Shown: piece after piece, positions 49,951-61,257 of the stretch
How positions within the stretch are numbered: the first letter of the stretch is position 1
Layout: the number at the start of each line of letters is the position of its first letter
Source of the DNA: Branchiostoma floridae
Lineage: Eukaryota; Chordata; Leptocardii; Amphioxiformes; Branchiostomatidae
Length of the DNA stretch: 64,000 bases
Direction: 5' to 3'
NCBI RefSeq assembly: GCF_000003815.2
Contig: NC_049989.1
Coordinates: 5,160,182-5,224,181, forward strand
Position numbers and translations under genes: made by a program
The notes under the pieces: model-generated
The model's input: the letters and a program-made list of their open reading frames with translations, nothing else
The model's database searches: none
Told to the model about the DNA's origin: nothing

Positions 49951-51020
49951 TACCTCCATGAAATGTCATGGAGGTTATATTTTACCCCGCGTTTGTCTGT
50001 CTGTCTGTCTGTCTGTGTGTGTGTAAACAAAATAACTCATGAACGGTTGGGCGGATTGCTTTCGTACTTTGTGTGTTGGTAGTGTCTGATGAAAGCTGGA
50101 AATGATTAGATTTTGGACCCCCTAACGACTCCCCTTGGTACTGCAGCGCAACTTCCGGTTTTGCTATCTCGGTGTTCTGAACATGCTATGGTCACGATTT
50201 TTGAGTATTAGATAGCTCTTGTGCTCGGGAACAAATGACAGAAGTTTGGGCCCCCTAGCGTCTAGTTTTGGGATAGCAGGGGCATTTTTGTCAAAAACTT
50301 CTGACGAGGATAACTCAAGAAGGGAACAACGGATTTTCATGATTTTTGGTATGTAGGTACCTTAGACAATGTTGTACAAGATAAGATACTAATTATGCAA
50401 AATAGGAGTACATTTGCATAATTAATGAGAATATTCTATCATAGCAGTTTTTTCAATGTATCTCTTGTCCCGGATGTGCTATGGTCTTGACATTTGAATG
50501 GTAGATAGCTTTTAGCGTCATGACAAAGTGGGGCAAGTTTCAGTCCCCTAACATTTAATTGTGGAACTGCAGGGGCATTTTTGTCAAGACATTCCAAAGA
50601 GGATAACTGCAGAAAGGAACGACGGATTGCCTGCATTTTAAGTATGCAGGTAGCTTGGGCAAAGATGTTTAAAATGATATGCATTTTATGCAAATGAGGA
50701 CTTAATTTGCATTATTGATGAGGAAATTGTATAATTAAATTGTTTTGAATAACTGGACTTCAATAAATGTAACACATGTTAATTATGATGGGTGGAATAT
50801 AAGCAGATACCAAATATGGTAATAAGGAACTTATTTGCATAATTTATGTAAAAATTCAAAACCGCTTAATGATTGATGATGGGAATTTTATAATTGTGAC
50901 ATGTGTACGTTAGTCAATGATGAACAACACCATGCATAAATTATGTTAATGTGTTAGTCAATTGCATGAAATTTACGAAAGCTCTAAATTTTCATGGAGG
51001 TATGAGGTCGCCGAACTCTA
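49951..51020. mobile_element. Non-autonomous element with internal TCTG microsatellite
   Basis: It begins with a short perfect hairpin (ACCTCCATGAAATGTCATGG, closing AGGT), then GGTTATATTTTACCCCGCGT and a (TCTG)n/(TG)n microsatellite, then CATGAACGGTTGGGCGGATT. Two similar segments follow (each with 'CAGGGGCATTTTTGTCAA' and 'GGATAACT...GAACRACGGATT', at about 50277 and 50571). The element ends near TTTTCATGGAGGTATGAGGT, which restates the hairpin. I know similar 'hairpin + TCTG microsatellite' sequences as common repeats in marine invertebrate genomes; the class is unsettled to me. No coding frame. Confidence 0.55.
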
Positions 51021-52025
51021 GTTAAAGACTAAATTACACAGCAGTAGTTTTGGAGAAGTTATTAGAACAGCCGTCAAGCCTTACACATGCAAGGCAAAAA
51101 GGGTTTGAGAGTGCAGACGTCACAAGCCATTACATGCTTATGAATGCACAGTAGTAATGTTAAATGGCGTCACGTGATTACCTGATAAACCAGTTCTTGA
51201 ACACCTATATTGTCCCAACGTGATGTAATCTGTATCTTTTGACCGACTCTTACTTCAGAGAAACGCTTTGAGCTTTTCATAAAGGAACAAGATTCAAACA
51301 AAAATAGAAGTGTCTGAAAATAAATTAGAATATCGGACTGGTACCTGGTGTGATACGGAGTACACCGTGTTGTATTCTATATTTATCACCCCGGGTCCGA
51401 AACACCCATATCGAACGTTATAATTATCGCGGCCCAGGTACAGGTATAAACTACAGCCCATAATAAAGTGCCGTTCATCTTGTTTATATTACAACATTAT
51501 ATTGGCAATTTTTGTTCCATAGGAATGTGATTATATCACTTGGTGATAGGGGTTCATGCAAATGTAGATTTTCACTTCAGGTGAAAATACGCTCGAGTCT
51601 CGCAATCAACAGCTGAAGCCCCGATTGTGTGACGGGGACTCAAGCCGTCAAACCGGTTCTGGTACATTTTCACAATGCTGCTTATTATCTACGTATACGT
51701 TTAGACAACACATAAGCAGCAACACATAATGCATCGCATTTACTTGCAGCTGGTATATAAGTACTGCCCTTTCGTAGTCTCGTCGACCGGTGGTATGTTG
51801 TTATACTTTTACCTTTGAACCACATAAGGTCAAGGACTTCCCTGCCTGTAGTGGATTGTGGACTAGGTGAGGTGAGTGGTGTGGACTGGTTTATTGTTTT
51901 GCTGGAGACCATGCCATCTGTCAGACAGTTCCAACCGGCCACGGTTCCTACTCTGCTATTCAGGGCCTAACTGTTTTCGAATCTCGTGCAACTGAAGGGC
52001 ATCCCTAGAGACAAACTGTTTCAAC

Positions 52026-55000
52026 ATGGCGAATGGGACATCAGGAATATGCAATGGACTTGTGAGATTCTGGAAATCCATCGCACTTCTTGTGACACCT
52101 GCGATCTTCAGTCCACTGCCTATCTACTTTGCGACAACAGAACACAGCAAGGTATATATATGTTGATATTTTCCTTTTATATCTATCATCATACGGTATC
52201 AGCCAGTATGCGTTTATGTCAGCTATTACTTGTTCATATATACAATTTAAAGTTTAAGATGCGTTTCTTGTGTGACCATTGTCTCACCCTAATGACGTGG
52301 CAGAAAACCATTTTGCAGGCCGATCTGAGTTACTAGTATTCATTAACAAATAAAGGCAACGTTACAACTTATCTAAGAACATCAAATGTACAAGTACATG
52401 TAGGGTATACATGTTTTGAGCACACGGTGGCTGTACGTTCTAAAGAAACCAAACGGAACAGTTGGCCGTGTCATTGATATCAGGTAAATAAATTGCCCCA
52501 CTTTGCGTCTTACAAAGTTGACAACAAGGAAAACACAATACAATGATGACCCATATTGTGATGGCCTGGAAAACATTACTTCGCAAACCATGGCTGTTTC
52601 TCGCCCAAACATGTGTATGTAGCTGGTATTTGCCTTTCGATGTAGCTAGCCTAGATTTTGTCAACGACTCATCCATTATCAGTGCTTTCAGTGTTGGCTC
52701 AGTGCGAATTTGCAGTCCTTTTGGCGTTTAAATCTTTACCTGTTCATACTTTCATGCATCATACAATTTCAATATGACTTAAAGCAAACATGTCATTGAA
52801 GCACACAGCAAATCTGCAATGTACACCTGCTCAAAACACCCCCCTGTTTTTACAAAACTATATGTACACGATTCCGTTTTCCCAGGTCGCGGCATGTGGG
52901 TATGTTGTGATCATCATGGCGGTGTACTGGGCCACAGAAGTCCTACCTTTAGCCGTGACAGGTCTCCTTCCCATCGTGTTGTTCCCCATGCTGGGGATCC
53001 TCTCAGCAAAGACCGTCTCCATCAACTACGCACAGGTACCGATTAAATCCTGTTTGAACATTTTGAAATGTATAACCCAACTACACTTTAGTAATGACGT
53101 CAGTGGGTATATTAGATTTATATAGTAGTACTGTCTGAAATGGATCTCCACATTTGCAAGATTTCTTGCAGGATAGATTTGTTGATACGAATTTGTCACA
53201 AATAAGTTTTATCTATCCTTAAGAGGCTTCCATGTAGTTCCATTACTATATAATACTATTGGAGCTAGCGTTTCTTAAGTGACGCAGTTGTCAAGATGTA
53301 CGTTGAGATGCCGAAATTTAGATGAATGTTAAATGAACGGTCAACTTCGGTACTAGCGCTATAGGGAGCCGTCACCTAACGCCATAAAATGCATGGGAAT
53401 ATAGTATTTCGTGGCACTTTCTTATTGAAACCTTAAAAAAAACACGCGAAAACATTGTCCGTATCATCCTGTGGATACCAAAGACATAGACTATTTACAT
53501 GTGATTAATATTGTTCGTGAGAGAATACGTGATAACACCTTTGCCCTCTGTCCAGAACGCCACCTTTCTACTGGTTGGAAGTCTGATATTTGCGATAGCC
53601 ATAGAACGGTGGAACCTCCACAAGAGAATAGCTCTGAGGGTGCTGCTGGCTGTTGGAGTGGAGCCAAAACGGTACGTTTCTGTCCGCCTGTCTCCATACG
53701 TGTGACCTATAGGAGTTTCTTTTTTAGTGCATACATGTACTATCATATGGTTATCTTCAAGTAGATGAAATTTGTTTGTTGCATCGTATAACTGTTAATT
53801 GGCACCTGTTATGTACATATTACACTCCTTTATGTTTGGAACCGCATTGCAAACATCGCATGAAAATCGCTATATATATATATATATAAATGTAAATGCA
53901 TCCGCATCTGTAAGCAGCGACACCTATAGCTGCAGTACTAGTATACGATGTGAAGCAGTCCTGAGGAAGGTGACAGATGGTCACCGAAACATTGGAAATA
54001 AAGCAAGGGTTGTAAAAAAATGGATCTTCATTTTATGACTTACCTTGTCTATATTTTCTGCTCTCTTCAATCGGAACGTTGTTGATATTTTCCAGTCTAC
54101 TGTTGGGAATGATGTCAGCCACGGCGTTTTTGTCCATGTGGATCAGCAACACAGCAACCACTGCCATGATGATCCCCACGGCTGAGACCATCATTTCTGG
54201 GTTGTCTTACGATGTCGAAGCCGACCGCCAGGAGAAGCATGTCCAGGCCAAGAAGATCTCACTTTCAAATGAGAAAACAGGTCTGACTATTCTTCCTTGC
54301 AACAAAATATACTATATAGTCAATACTTACATTACATCACATGTATAGTTATTTCAGCATGATCATAAGCAAGATAAGCTATTCCAGCTTGTTAAGCTTG
54401 ACTTATAAAAATATTCCCGTCATGTACATGTACCATATGGAACTATATATAACGTAACATTAATTATGCACATCAGTCCTTTATTAGCATAAGTGATGTC
54501 CCTTATTTCACCTACCATTAGTAACAAGAAAAGCACTTGAATTAACTTTGCAAATCATTCAATGTTCTATTTTGCATTTTGCATAATATACATTCAATTG
54601 TGTAATCTGCCTAAGCTACTTGAATACCAAATATCCTGACAATCCGTCTTTCTTTGTCTCACAAAATGCCCCTATACATTTCTATAGGTCTTCTGTCGGC
54701 CAGAACGTACGGAAAAGGGCCTTACAGGACACCAGAGGACTTAGTGAGAATAGTTGAACAGTAAGTTGCCCCCCTCCCATGTTCTTGCTAGCTTTAATTA
54801 GTAGGATATATTGTAAGTTTAGAGGAGAAGACTAGGCCCTTATCTAGTCTAATAGTAATTGTACAAATAAGTACTAGTCTTTCTAACTTGTGCTTTGCCT
54901 ATCTAGCTATTGAATAGGTGGTGTTAACGTTAAAGATTACAATAGAAATATATAAGAACCTGAATGGACACTCAATGTACAGTATGTTCAATCCAAGCAT

Positions 55001-58000
55001 TGAAATCATGTCACAAACTTAGGTTTTGGACCCAGTATATTGTCCACCTCTTGATTTATGTCAAATTGTTTTGTGTTTCTTTGTTTTTGTAGTGATGACG
55101 CCGAGGACACGTATGAAGATGAGGTACCATCAAATATTTTTCTCGCAAAGCTTTTGAAGTGTTCATTCTAATGTCTAGTCACCACATTCAAAATCATTTT
55201 TCATTTCATTTTTCATTGTTATCCCCAAATATTTTTCTAAACATATCCCCCTCCTCTTTCCCTTTCTTACAAAGGAGGGACCATCCGATCGTTCGGCAGA
55301 ACAGGCCGACAAGATCGCGAAAGGCCTGTTACTGGGTACCTGCTATGCTGCCAACATTGGAGGCATGGCTACTCTGACTGGGTCCTCCACCAATCTGCTG
55401 GCTGTGGAAGTTATTGAAGCGTGAGTTAAACTTTCTGAATAAAACTTTCTTATTGCACTTTAACAGACAGACAGACAGACAGACAGTGTCTGCATTTTGT
55501 TTTGAAAATAATACTATGCCCATATTTTACGAAACTGGTGGCTTAAATTTGTGCTAAATTCGAAATAAGAATGTTATTGTGATTTTGCTGCCAGGTGGCT
55601 TTCGCGTCATCGAAAATAGCCTCTTATGATAACGTTCCGAATAGCCTCTTATGATAACGTAGTTATCCACAAAATCCAAGGATGTTTAACTTTAACTATA
55701 TACATCATAATTTATGATTAAATCACGACTATTGTCAACCTTATACGAATGGAATTACTGATATTGTGACATTTTACTTTCCAGGATTTTCCCCAAGAGT
55801 AACGGTATCGACTTTGCCACCTGGTTCTCATTCGGCTTCCCAACGATGGTTCTGATTCTCATTTTGGCCTACTTCTATCTACAGTGGCTGTTTCTTGGAT
55901 GCAGGTAAAATGAAAACAAGGAAAGAAATTCATTGCTTCATTGTGAATCTCATGTAGATAAATAGTTCGTCGTTATCTGCCTCTTTATTTGAAGCTTTGT
56001 CTACAAATAACTTTACAATTTTAGCCCACATGCAGTTACACTTTATTACCTCCCTAGTTGCTTGCTGGGTTGCATGAAGCGCGAAAGATGCAGAGGTCTT
56101 TGTCAGAGAAACCAGAGCAGTGCAGCTTACCAAGTGGTGCAGAAACAGTACAAGGAGCTGGGACCACTGTCGTAAGTTTTAGTGATATTGCTGCATGCGT
56201 ACACAGTAGAGGCCGCTTAATTGCACGGCCTATTTGTCAGTGATTGTCGTGCAATTATCAGGCCGGTGTAATAATACGAAGTTATCCAGCTGGACCGCGC
56301 CGCACTCTACGTCAACCCCCCCTCCCCGCTCTGGGCGTATAAAATGGGTTGTCCTTCCTTACAACGTTGATTTTTCTTTATTTTAATTTCGAATTCTGTT
56401 CTTAGTTGTCAACGCTTGCTTCCCTTTTTTGCCAGTTTCCCCGAGAAAGTTGTACTTTTCCACTTCGTCCTGTTGGTTCTCCTGTGGTTTTTCCGCGACA
56501 TGAGGTTTGTACATCTAGAGAACGATCGTGCTGCAGGATGGACCTACTTCTTCAGGCGGGGGTGAGTGAAGCTCGTAGTTTCCTCTGAAACATTTGTGAC
56601 ACTAGTTTGGCAGGGTAACCTATATCCGTTGCTTTTATATACGTGATATTTACGGGTATCAAGTCGAAGACGCTGCAATATAAAACATTGCAGTTTGAAA
56701 CTACCGTTAGGCCATGTTGATTTGATTATATGGATGACATCCTCCGGGAACTCCAAAAGTGATGCGAGCGAGCGAATAAAAAAAAAGTTTGGCCAAAAAA
56801 AAATGTTGCCTTCAGTATGAAATCAAAGTGGCCAGGAAGGTTGAACATAGGACTAAACACACATAGTATGGTACACCAACAGTTAGGTGTAGGGACCAGT
56901 ACATCATACGAGTGCAAAACATTTTTTCTTCTTGGACCAATCCGAAAAAAAACAGACCTGAAAAAAACAAAACAGAGGAACAGGTTTCGCCAATTACAAA
57001 ATGGACACACTATGTCGGCAGCCATTTGGGGTCTAACAAGAGCGAAGTCAAGTAGAGTTTATAGTCAATTAAACCAAGTTTCTATAGTCAAAGGTACAGA
57101 GACAGTTAACCTTTATTCCACGGAGATGGGATTTTAAAATGCAGTGGGAGTCCAATAATCCACCAAACAGATTTCTTTGTAGCAACATTGACCAATTACC
57201 ATTGTTTTGAGTATTGCCTGTTCTCAAGTTTCCACAGACAATCAGGTTCAGGTCCAGACCTGGAAATGATCCTCTGGACCTGAATTTTCTGTACTGGTAC
57301 CTCCCCCAACCAACAATAGATTTTTTTTCTTTCTCTGTCCTTTCACATCTCATTCTTTGACTTAAGATTCATTTTGGCATTCTATGGCATTAGTTATCTG
57401 TTTTTTTTTCAATCTACGGAATATTTGTGCTCATTTTACAGCTGCTTTGCACAATTTATTGTGTGCTCGAAAACTTTTTTTTTTTTTGGAAAGGGCCGAA
57501 AATTGGTGCGCGCGCGGATGTCATCCATATAATCAAATCAATGTGGCCTTACCGGCGAATAAAGGCGAACAACTGTCATTACATGTTTTTTGCCATGTGT
57601 TGTTGATAGCCATCACATGTAAATTGTTCATCATATCTTTAACCTAAGAGAGCGAACGAAACGTTTGAGCTTTTCCAAATTATATCCAGTAGCTTGAGTA
57701 ACGCGTATCTTATCACCTAGCTACCTAACCTTCATATCCACGTAGCTATTATATGCATTGTTTTATCTACAAGCAACATATATAGCAAATGAAAACTTTT
57801 CCTAACATTGTGTCATTTTTCATTCACAGCTATGTAACAGATACATCAACCGTCATGCTGGTTATCATCCCACTTTTCTTCTGGCCATCCAGACCTCCAA
57901 GCTTCCTCTGCTGCAGAAATAACGAAGGTTCGTGTGTCTTTAATATTACTAGAAATATTTACAGAAATGTCGAACCTTTCTGGAGTAAAAAAACAAACAT

Positions 58001-60002
58001 TATTTTAATTCTTCCCGTAGGGCCATTCGGCATTCCAAATAACAGGTTGAAAGAGAAATTCTTTAGTAAGATGTATAATCTTTCTTATCCCCTTTGCAAA
58101 CACTACAGGTCAAAATTTAATGCAAAAAAATGACTGAAGAAGGTGTATTTTCGCAGATGCACAATCCTCCGAGCCAGCTCCTCCCATCTTAGACTGGTCT
58201 ACAGTGAGCAAGAAGATGCAGTGGGGACTTGTTTTTCTCATAGGAGGAGGTTATGCACTTGCAGATGGGATCAAGGTAAGAATTTCAAAAGGGTATGATG
58301 ATATTATGTTCCCCCTGTAGTAAGAATTGAAAATTTAATTTCTTCGCTAAAAAGACGTATTTTGGTCCAATGTTCTCTCCTTTTAGAACAATTTACTCTA
58401 CAACAAATAAACCTGTAGCCTTGCTAAAGAAAAGACGGTGCTTTCATTCCTTCTACCTCTTCTATGCACATACAATGAGTGTTTCAGGTAGCCTATAGCA
58501 GGCTCTACAGGGCGCTGAAAAAATAGCTTAGGTCGCAAACTATACTCCTCGGCCATCTAACTCCTCTGTCGTGTTTTTAGTCTTATTTGGCCAATTCAGA
58601 ATCTACTATTTCTCAGCGACCTGTGAAGCCTGGTAGTGGCTACGTTTCAGGCAAAAATTTTGTAATCAATGACTTGAACCCACGCAGGTTTCAGGACTGT
58701 CCAGTATGATGGGGCGGCTGTTCAAGTCTGCCTCCGGGTTCCCTCCCGTCGCGCTGGTGCTCACCGTCACCACCATTGTCTCCTTCACGACGGAGTTAGT
58801 CAGTAACGCTCCTGTCGCCGCCATCGTGCTGCCAATCCTCGCCTTCTTGGTAAGATAATTATATTTTCACTCACCGCTATTCTTGATTGTGACGTCTTAC
58901 ATGCAGTTCTAATGCAGCCAGCTATCGGATTATGATGGCGAAAAATATAAATAGCACTGTGTTTTTTTTATATTGTTTTAGTGTTTTTGTTTCTTTGTTG
59001 GCGTTGCTCAGAACTTGCTCTATCTATGGATCGTATACCGTGAGAATCTTATTACCTTTGCCAAGAAGGTTATATTTTCGGTAGCATCTGGATATGTGTG
59101 TGTGTGTGTGTGTGTATGTAGAAGACCAGCATATCTTGAGAACGCTAAGATGGATTGCATTGATATTTGGTATGTGGGTAGGTCTTCATGAGAGCTGGTT
59201 AGAGAAATGTTAATTAATAGTAGAGTATGGCTCATGTCTTGTGTCTTTTTGCACAGGCTGAGGGCATCTGCATGCACCCCTATTACCTGTTGGTCCCGGC
59301 CACCATCAGCTGCTCCTTTGCCTTCATGCTGCCGGTGGCGAACCCTCCCAATGCAATCGTCGTTTCATGCGAGAGAATCCAAGTGTATGATATGGTATGT
59401 AAGAAAGGCAATGGGATTGCTTTAATATGGAGACGCTTAAATAACTGAACGCTGAATTCCGTGAACATTAACGCACGAGATGTTATAAGGAATTTCTGCA
59501 CTGATGATGAACTTGACATATAAGGTCTAGTTGAAAGGCTAGTTCACCTTTGTCCACAGGGTAGCCTATATCCGTTGCTTTTAAAAACGGAGCATATAGG
59601 AATATTTTGAATATTAACAAATATTAAAAAATATTGCAATTTTAAACCACCGTCCATCGATTTGATATCCCTAAATACCCTGTTTCTAAGAGCAATGAAT
59701 ATAGGTTACCCCGCGGATAAAGGTGAACTAGCGTTCACTTAACTCTTGTCCAGGCCAAATAAAGACGGCTTTGAGATCTAAACCTTTCTTTCTTCCTGTT
59801 ACTGTTTCAGATAAAGAGTGGCTTCTTGTTAAACCTGATCGGCATCCTGGTGATAAACGTGGCCATCAACACGTACGGATTCCCCCTGTATGATCTAGAC
59901 ACTCTCCCCTCCTGGGGGAAGGGCTACTGTCAGCACAACCTCACAACGACCATGACCTCATCCTCGGCTCTTCTCAATACCACCCTCACTCCAGGTGTAT
60001 GA
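52026..60002 (+). CDS. SLC13-like: SLC13 (DASS) Na+/carboxylate cotransporter, paralogue B (complete)
   Basis: Coding exons: 52026-52151, 52886-53035, 53556-53671, 54096-54280, 54688-54760, 55093-55123, 55275-55420, 55785-55904, 56058-56171, 56436-56561, 57830-57927, 58157-58275, 58688-58849, 59257-59394, 59811-60002. They join in phase to 631 aa. Exon phases match SLC13-A throughout; nine internal exons have the same length, and differences fall in exon 1, the acidic loop (exons 4-6), exon 7 and the tail. Landmarks: [53 protein letters not shown], first signature SNTATTAMM (SNT 148-150), [50 protein letters not shown], and C-terminal N-glycosylation motifs NLT and NTT. At the second signature it has SNAP (507-510) instead of SNT or SNV, so Na+ or substrate handling may differ. 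There is no second exon 13. The frame is intact. Confidence 0.92.
53866..54040 (+). mobile_element. Retroelement-like fragment with a hammerhead-like core
   Basis: A TA microsatellite (about 53872-53887) is followed by a repeat ending in CCTGAGGAAGGTGACAGATG, GTCACCGAAACATTGG and AAATAAAGCAAGGGTTGT. The order CTGANGA, a hairpin (GGTGAC/GTCACC), then GAAAC resembles the conserved core of hammerhead ribozymes found in Penelope-like and other retroelements, but one extra A breaks the core spacing. It lies in intron 3 of SLC13-B. No reverse-transcriptase frame is present. Confidence 0.35.
56601..57572. mobile_element. Interrupted or composite MITE in SLC13-B intron 10
   Basis: The left part (AGGGTAACCTATATCCGTTG ... 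TATCAAGTCGAAGACGC) matches the family of 23019-23212. The expected right end (CCGGCGAATAAAGGCGAAC) appears only at about 57552-57570. The flanking blocks TTGATTTGATTATATGGATG (56718) and CATCCATATAATCAAATCAA (57522) are inverted copies enclosing about 780 nt of AT-rich DNA. Best read as one longer fold-back element or a MITE with an insertion. Confidence 0.45.
58688..58849 (+). CDS. SLC13-like: SLC13-B exon 13, divergent second signature (SNAP)
   Basis: The exon is 162 nt, phase 0 at both ends, and corresponds to exons 13a/13b of SLC13-A. It encodes [18 protein letters not shown] at its start and [17 protein letters not shown] around the signature. Threonine or valine after SN is replaced by Ala-Pro, and the preceding FT by LV. 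The rest of the hairpin is well conserved and the exon has no stop, so this looks like functional divergence, not decay. Confidence 0.85.
59052..59215. mobile_element. Truncated relative of the microsatellite-bearing element
   Basis: ATTACCTTTGCCAAGAAGGT and TATATTTTCGGTA are followed by a TG microsatellite (59095-59117) and GCATATCTTGAGAACGCTAA, GATGGATTGC. The order 'hairpin - GGTTATATTTT - microsatellite - AACTCAAGAACG-like - GGATTGC' parallels the start of the element at 49951. It lies in intron 13 of SLC13-B. Confidence 0.45.
59538..59732. mobile_element. Palindromic MITE in SLC13-B intron 14, same family as 23019
   Basis: The left end GCTAGTTCACCTTTGTCC is mirrored by GGATAAAGGTGAACTAGC on the right. 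Inner blocks GGTAGCCTATATCCGTTGC and GCAATGAATATAGGTTACC also pair. This is the best-preserved member in the window and defines the terminal sequence. It lies 143 nt after exon 14 and 78 nt before exon 15. Confidence 0.75.
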
Positions 60003-61257
60003 CCAACGTTTGGGATCAAATTGTAAAGTTAATAGATAGCTTGAAATTCTACTTGCTAATCTCGTTGTCAATGTGCCAAAGTTATACCCCCTTTTCACTA
60101 GGACGGCGCTCTCGCCGCGCTCTCTCAGTGACCTATTTGACAGATCGCTCAACGAATTGTATAGAAAATAGATTTGTATTTTACATTTTGTATGTTTTGT
60201 TGTCCTCTCAGCCACACCTTTACATGCTGTATGATATACCCAGTATGAAATGAAAGGTTATACATATCCTATTTAGGTCGCAGTGAGAGTGCATCGCGAT
60301 CGATCGCCGTCTAGTGGAAAGGGTAACTTAATGACGAAGAGCTCAACATGTGAAAACAGTGGTTATTAAAGCATGGAAGCGTACATTGTAGACATAATAT
60401 ATGAGCGGAACTTTTCACGCCGTGGCTGTATACGTGCTACTTGTATCATTACACAGACAACAACGCGTTAACGTTAGGCCACGGATGTCATCTTTGTTTC
60501 TCTTCTCATGTTGTAGAGACAAATAAAAATGTTAACATCAAATCAATAGTTGGTCTGTTCTTGGGCGTTTTATGAGTGGCTGAGCAAGTAGTGTCTTCAT
60601 TTCTATTACTAGTAACTACAATCTAGCTACATGTATCTGTATCTGTATCTATATAGCCCGGGTATAACCGCCGTTCGGTGTAACACACCAGCTCAATGGT
60701 ACCGTTTGATGTATAGCAAATTATTCCATGAAGAATGAATGAATAAAACACCTTTATTAAAATAACAATGTATAGAAATTGGGGGGGTGGGGGTGCTCAT
60801 CTCTGAATGACATGAACTAGATTTCTAGCGAGGTCTGTGTACTGTGTGGCCCTGCTTCCTTAACTCTTTGTGCCTCTTCGCCTGCTTCCAAGTATGTTGC
60901 ACACTCTCTTGCTATCAGGGGCTGGCTATTGTCGACCTATCCATGCAAGGGGCATGAATTTAGTTACGTGTAGTCTAACTATAGGTGCGAATAGCATCAG
61001 GTACTTGACTGGAACACAATTACTAATCAACGAAGTCTTAAAACCGACTTTGTTCCAGACCTCCTCTTGGATGGTGAAGGTTGCATGATACCAGCTACAG
61101 TAGTCTACACCATAGGCCTAGATTGTTGTGGGCGATGTATGTCTAAGTTGTCTGTATATGTATTACGTAGAAGAAGACAACACAGTACATTGCCTAAGGC
61201 CACGAACCCAGGCTAACACAAACCGAGTGGCTACAGACTGATCAACAGTGCGGCAAA
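60003..61257. other. 3' flank of SLC13-B and promoter region of SLC13-C
   Basis: The 3' UTR of SLC13-B should end near an AATAAA at 60522. The rest is short intergenic DNA with a G-rich run (60780-60792) and a possible LINE tail (about 60733). The SLC13-C promoter must lie within the last few hundred bases, so the B and C genes are only about 1.25 kb apart from stop to start. I see no other gene. Confidence 0.5.
60522..60527 (+). terminator. Probable poly(A) signal of SLC13-B
   Basis: AATAAA lies about 520 nt after the stop codon, in the context GACAAATAAAAATG. Confidence 0.45.

Larger units (their letters stand above)
48082..52025. other. 3' flank of SLC13-A and intergenic DNA before SLC13-B
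   Basis: The first part should be the 3' UTR of SLC13-A; an ATTAAA at 48564-48569 is a possible poly(A) signal. Repeats follow: a LINE-like tail (49640-49700), a 14-bp tandem repeat (49863-49920) and an element with a TCTG microsatellite (49951-51020). No further gene is supported. Confidence 0.5.

Noticed and set aside
56817-57137. 106-codon plus-strand ORF in SLC13-B intron 10
   Set aside because: It is low-complexity Lys-rich sequence inside a repeat-bounded block, unrelated to the transporter and without a partner exon.
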